From Acidobacteriota bacterium (GTDB lineage: Bacteria > Acidobacteriota > Vicinamibacteria > Vicinamibacterales > JAFNAJ01), in NCBI GenBank assembly GCA_023384575.1, contig JAHDVP010000039.1, positions 1 to 48,876 of the forward strand: DNA of 48,876 nt, given 5' to 3'. The first letter of the stretch is position 1. The number at the start of each line of letters is the position of its first letter. Positions 48,068 to 48,876 of the stretch are shown in pieces. The notes beneath the pieces were generated by a model. The model was not told the origin of the DNA. It was given only the letters and a program-made list of their open reading frames with translations, and did not search any database. The position numbers were made by a program, and so were the translations under genes.

Positions 48068-48691
48068 TCAGGATCTCGGCGCGCGCAGCTCGGAGGCCAC
48101 GATCCGGCCGGCCTCGACCGCACGCGTCGTCTCGAACACCAGCTCGCGCGGCACCACCGTCTTCACGTCCTCGGTGTGGTGGAGGTAGTCGGCCCCGTCG
48201 AGCCACTCGACGATGTGCTCGAGTTCGTGGGCCAGGAGCTCGGCGGCGCCGCCTCCCGGACCGATGACCACGGTGGCCTCGTCACGACCTTCGGCGCCTC
48301 GTGTCAGGCGCGTGACGGCTCTGGCTCCGGAACGCGTCAGGCCCTGACCGACGACCACGGTGAGCCTCGGTTCTGCGGCGATGCGCGCGCACTGGCGCCT
48401 GAACGTCGGCGACTGCTGCCACATGCGCTGGACGAGGCCCCGGTAGTACTCGTCGACGTGCAGGTTCTTCGGGAGGCCCGAGGGATCGATCGCGATGGTC
48501 GCGGCGGGCTCGTACGGCCGCAGTCCATTGGACGCGGTCAGCTCCGGGGGGTGCGCCGTGGTCGCGCTCATCGCCCAAGTGGCCGCCGGGTCGTTCGGCT
48601 GCGCGAGCACCAGACCTGGTGCCAAGAGCGCCGCGGCGAGGATTGAGAACAGAGCGGTGCCGGAGTGCGCGATCAGCACTGGGCTCATCAT
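48068..48691 (-). CDS. secreted protein with HExxH motif (putative metallopeptidase-like)
   Basis: The protein has 207 residues from ATG 48691, which follows AGGAG by 6 nt; the longer frame to 48871 is unsupported. An N-terminal signal peptide (GTALFSILAAALLAPGLVLA) ends near residue 31. The mature part carries HELEH at 155-159 (AAELLAHELEHIVEWLDGAD), which is an HExxH zinc motif, with His171/His172 and Glu174 downstream as possible further ligands. I do not recognise a named peptidase family, so activity is inferred only from the motif. It is followed, 27 bp downstream on the same strand, by the propeller gene. Confidence 0.7.
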   Translation of the reverse strand: MMSPVLIAHSGTALFSILAAALLAPGLVLAQPNDPAATWAMSATTAHPPELTASNGLRPYEPAATIAIDPSGLPKNLHVDEYYRGLVQRMWQQSPTFRRQCARIAAEPRLTVVVGQGLTRSGARAVTRLTRGAEGRDEATVVIGPGGGAAELLAHELEHIVEWLDGADYLHHTEDVKTVVPRELVFETTRAVEAGRIVASELRAPRS

Positions 48692-48876
48692 GGCCGTCTC
48701 CTCTCGTTGGCTGTTGATGGATGAGACGACGGCGCGTGCGCGCGGTTGCCTCTCGACGGGCGAAATGGGGTGGAGCGGGGTGACGGCGTGACGAGCGCGT
48801 GCGTGGCGACATTGGGCCAGCCGCGGTCGACGGGAGACCGGCGGTGAGGTGCCGGCTGGTATCAGCCGCACTGTGA

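Noticed and set aside
1-48876. tRNA or rRNA genes
   Set aside because: I looked for tRNA-like cloverleaf segments and conserved rRNA blocks and saw none. A dedicated tRNA search could still find a divergent one.

Overview
The window is a high-GC bacterial chromosome segment. It most resembles Acidobacteriota, probably the Vicinamibacteria lineage. This is inferred from gene content only: giant secreted BACON/NHL-propeller proteins, Ser/Thr kinases fused to TolB-like/TPR or membrane modules, PEGA and TonB-C proteins, several PIN-domain toxin cassettes, and a family of short GC-rich palindromes between genes. There is no rRNA, tRNA, CRISPR array, phage gene or transposase. The window looks like ordinary chromosome with accessory pockets.

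Layout. 1-4275: the N-terminal part of an MscS channel, a small membrane protein, an HDOD protein with a proline-rich companion, a Phd/PIN toxin-antitoxin pair and a response regulator with an unrecognised output domain. 4481-15462: two tandem giant secreted proteins (1672 and 1977 aa). 15479-16170: an RHH-type antitoxin with a PIN toxin. 16521-20117: a cytosolic Ser/Thr kinase with two TolB-like/TPR modules; a 50-bp near-copy of the kinase start lies directly on its stop codon. 20391-26462: a nucleotidyltransferase cassette, a secreted PDZ protein, a HAD-IG 5'-nucleotidase, a VTT/DedA-like membrane protein with a DCC protein, glutamyl-Q tRNA(Asp) synthetase and a YgjP-type metallopeptidase. 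26546-30271: two small Cys-rich proteins, a coupled PEGA/TonB-C pair and ArfB. 30554-34084: succinate dehydrogenase in the order A-C-D-B, with palindromic repeats inside the locus. 34258-42156: a zinc-ribbon kinase with a polytopic membrane tail, an AbrB/PIN cassette, an FAD-linked oxidoreductase and glycogen phosphorylase. 42444-44859: a tetraheme cytochrome c / four-cluster ferredoxin / NrfD electron-transfer module. 44879-48691: a polytopic membrane protein, a PD40-type propeller protein and a secreted HExxH protein.

The most notable observation is domain nesting in the two giant proteins. Each of their five six-bladed NHL propellers is inserted into the same loop of a BACON domain, so the BACON starts before the propeller and finishes after it. 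Each split BACON is followed by an intact one. The unit occurs twice in the first protein and three times in the second, and both end in the same four-repeat tail.

Two genome-style features recur. One is a palindrome family built on GTAGCGCCGGGGC/TTCA/GCCCC. The other is a TAnnnT-like box exactly 6 nt before the start codon of several genes that lack a clear Shine-Dalgarno site, which suggests leaderless transcription. Other genes here have strong AGGAGG sites, so two initiation modes probably coexist.
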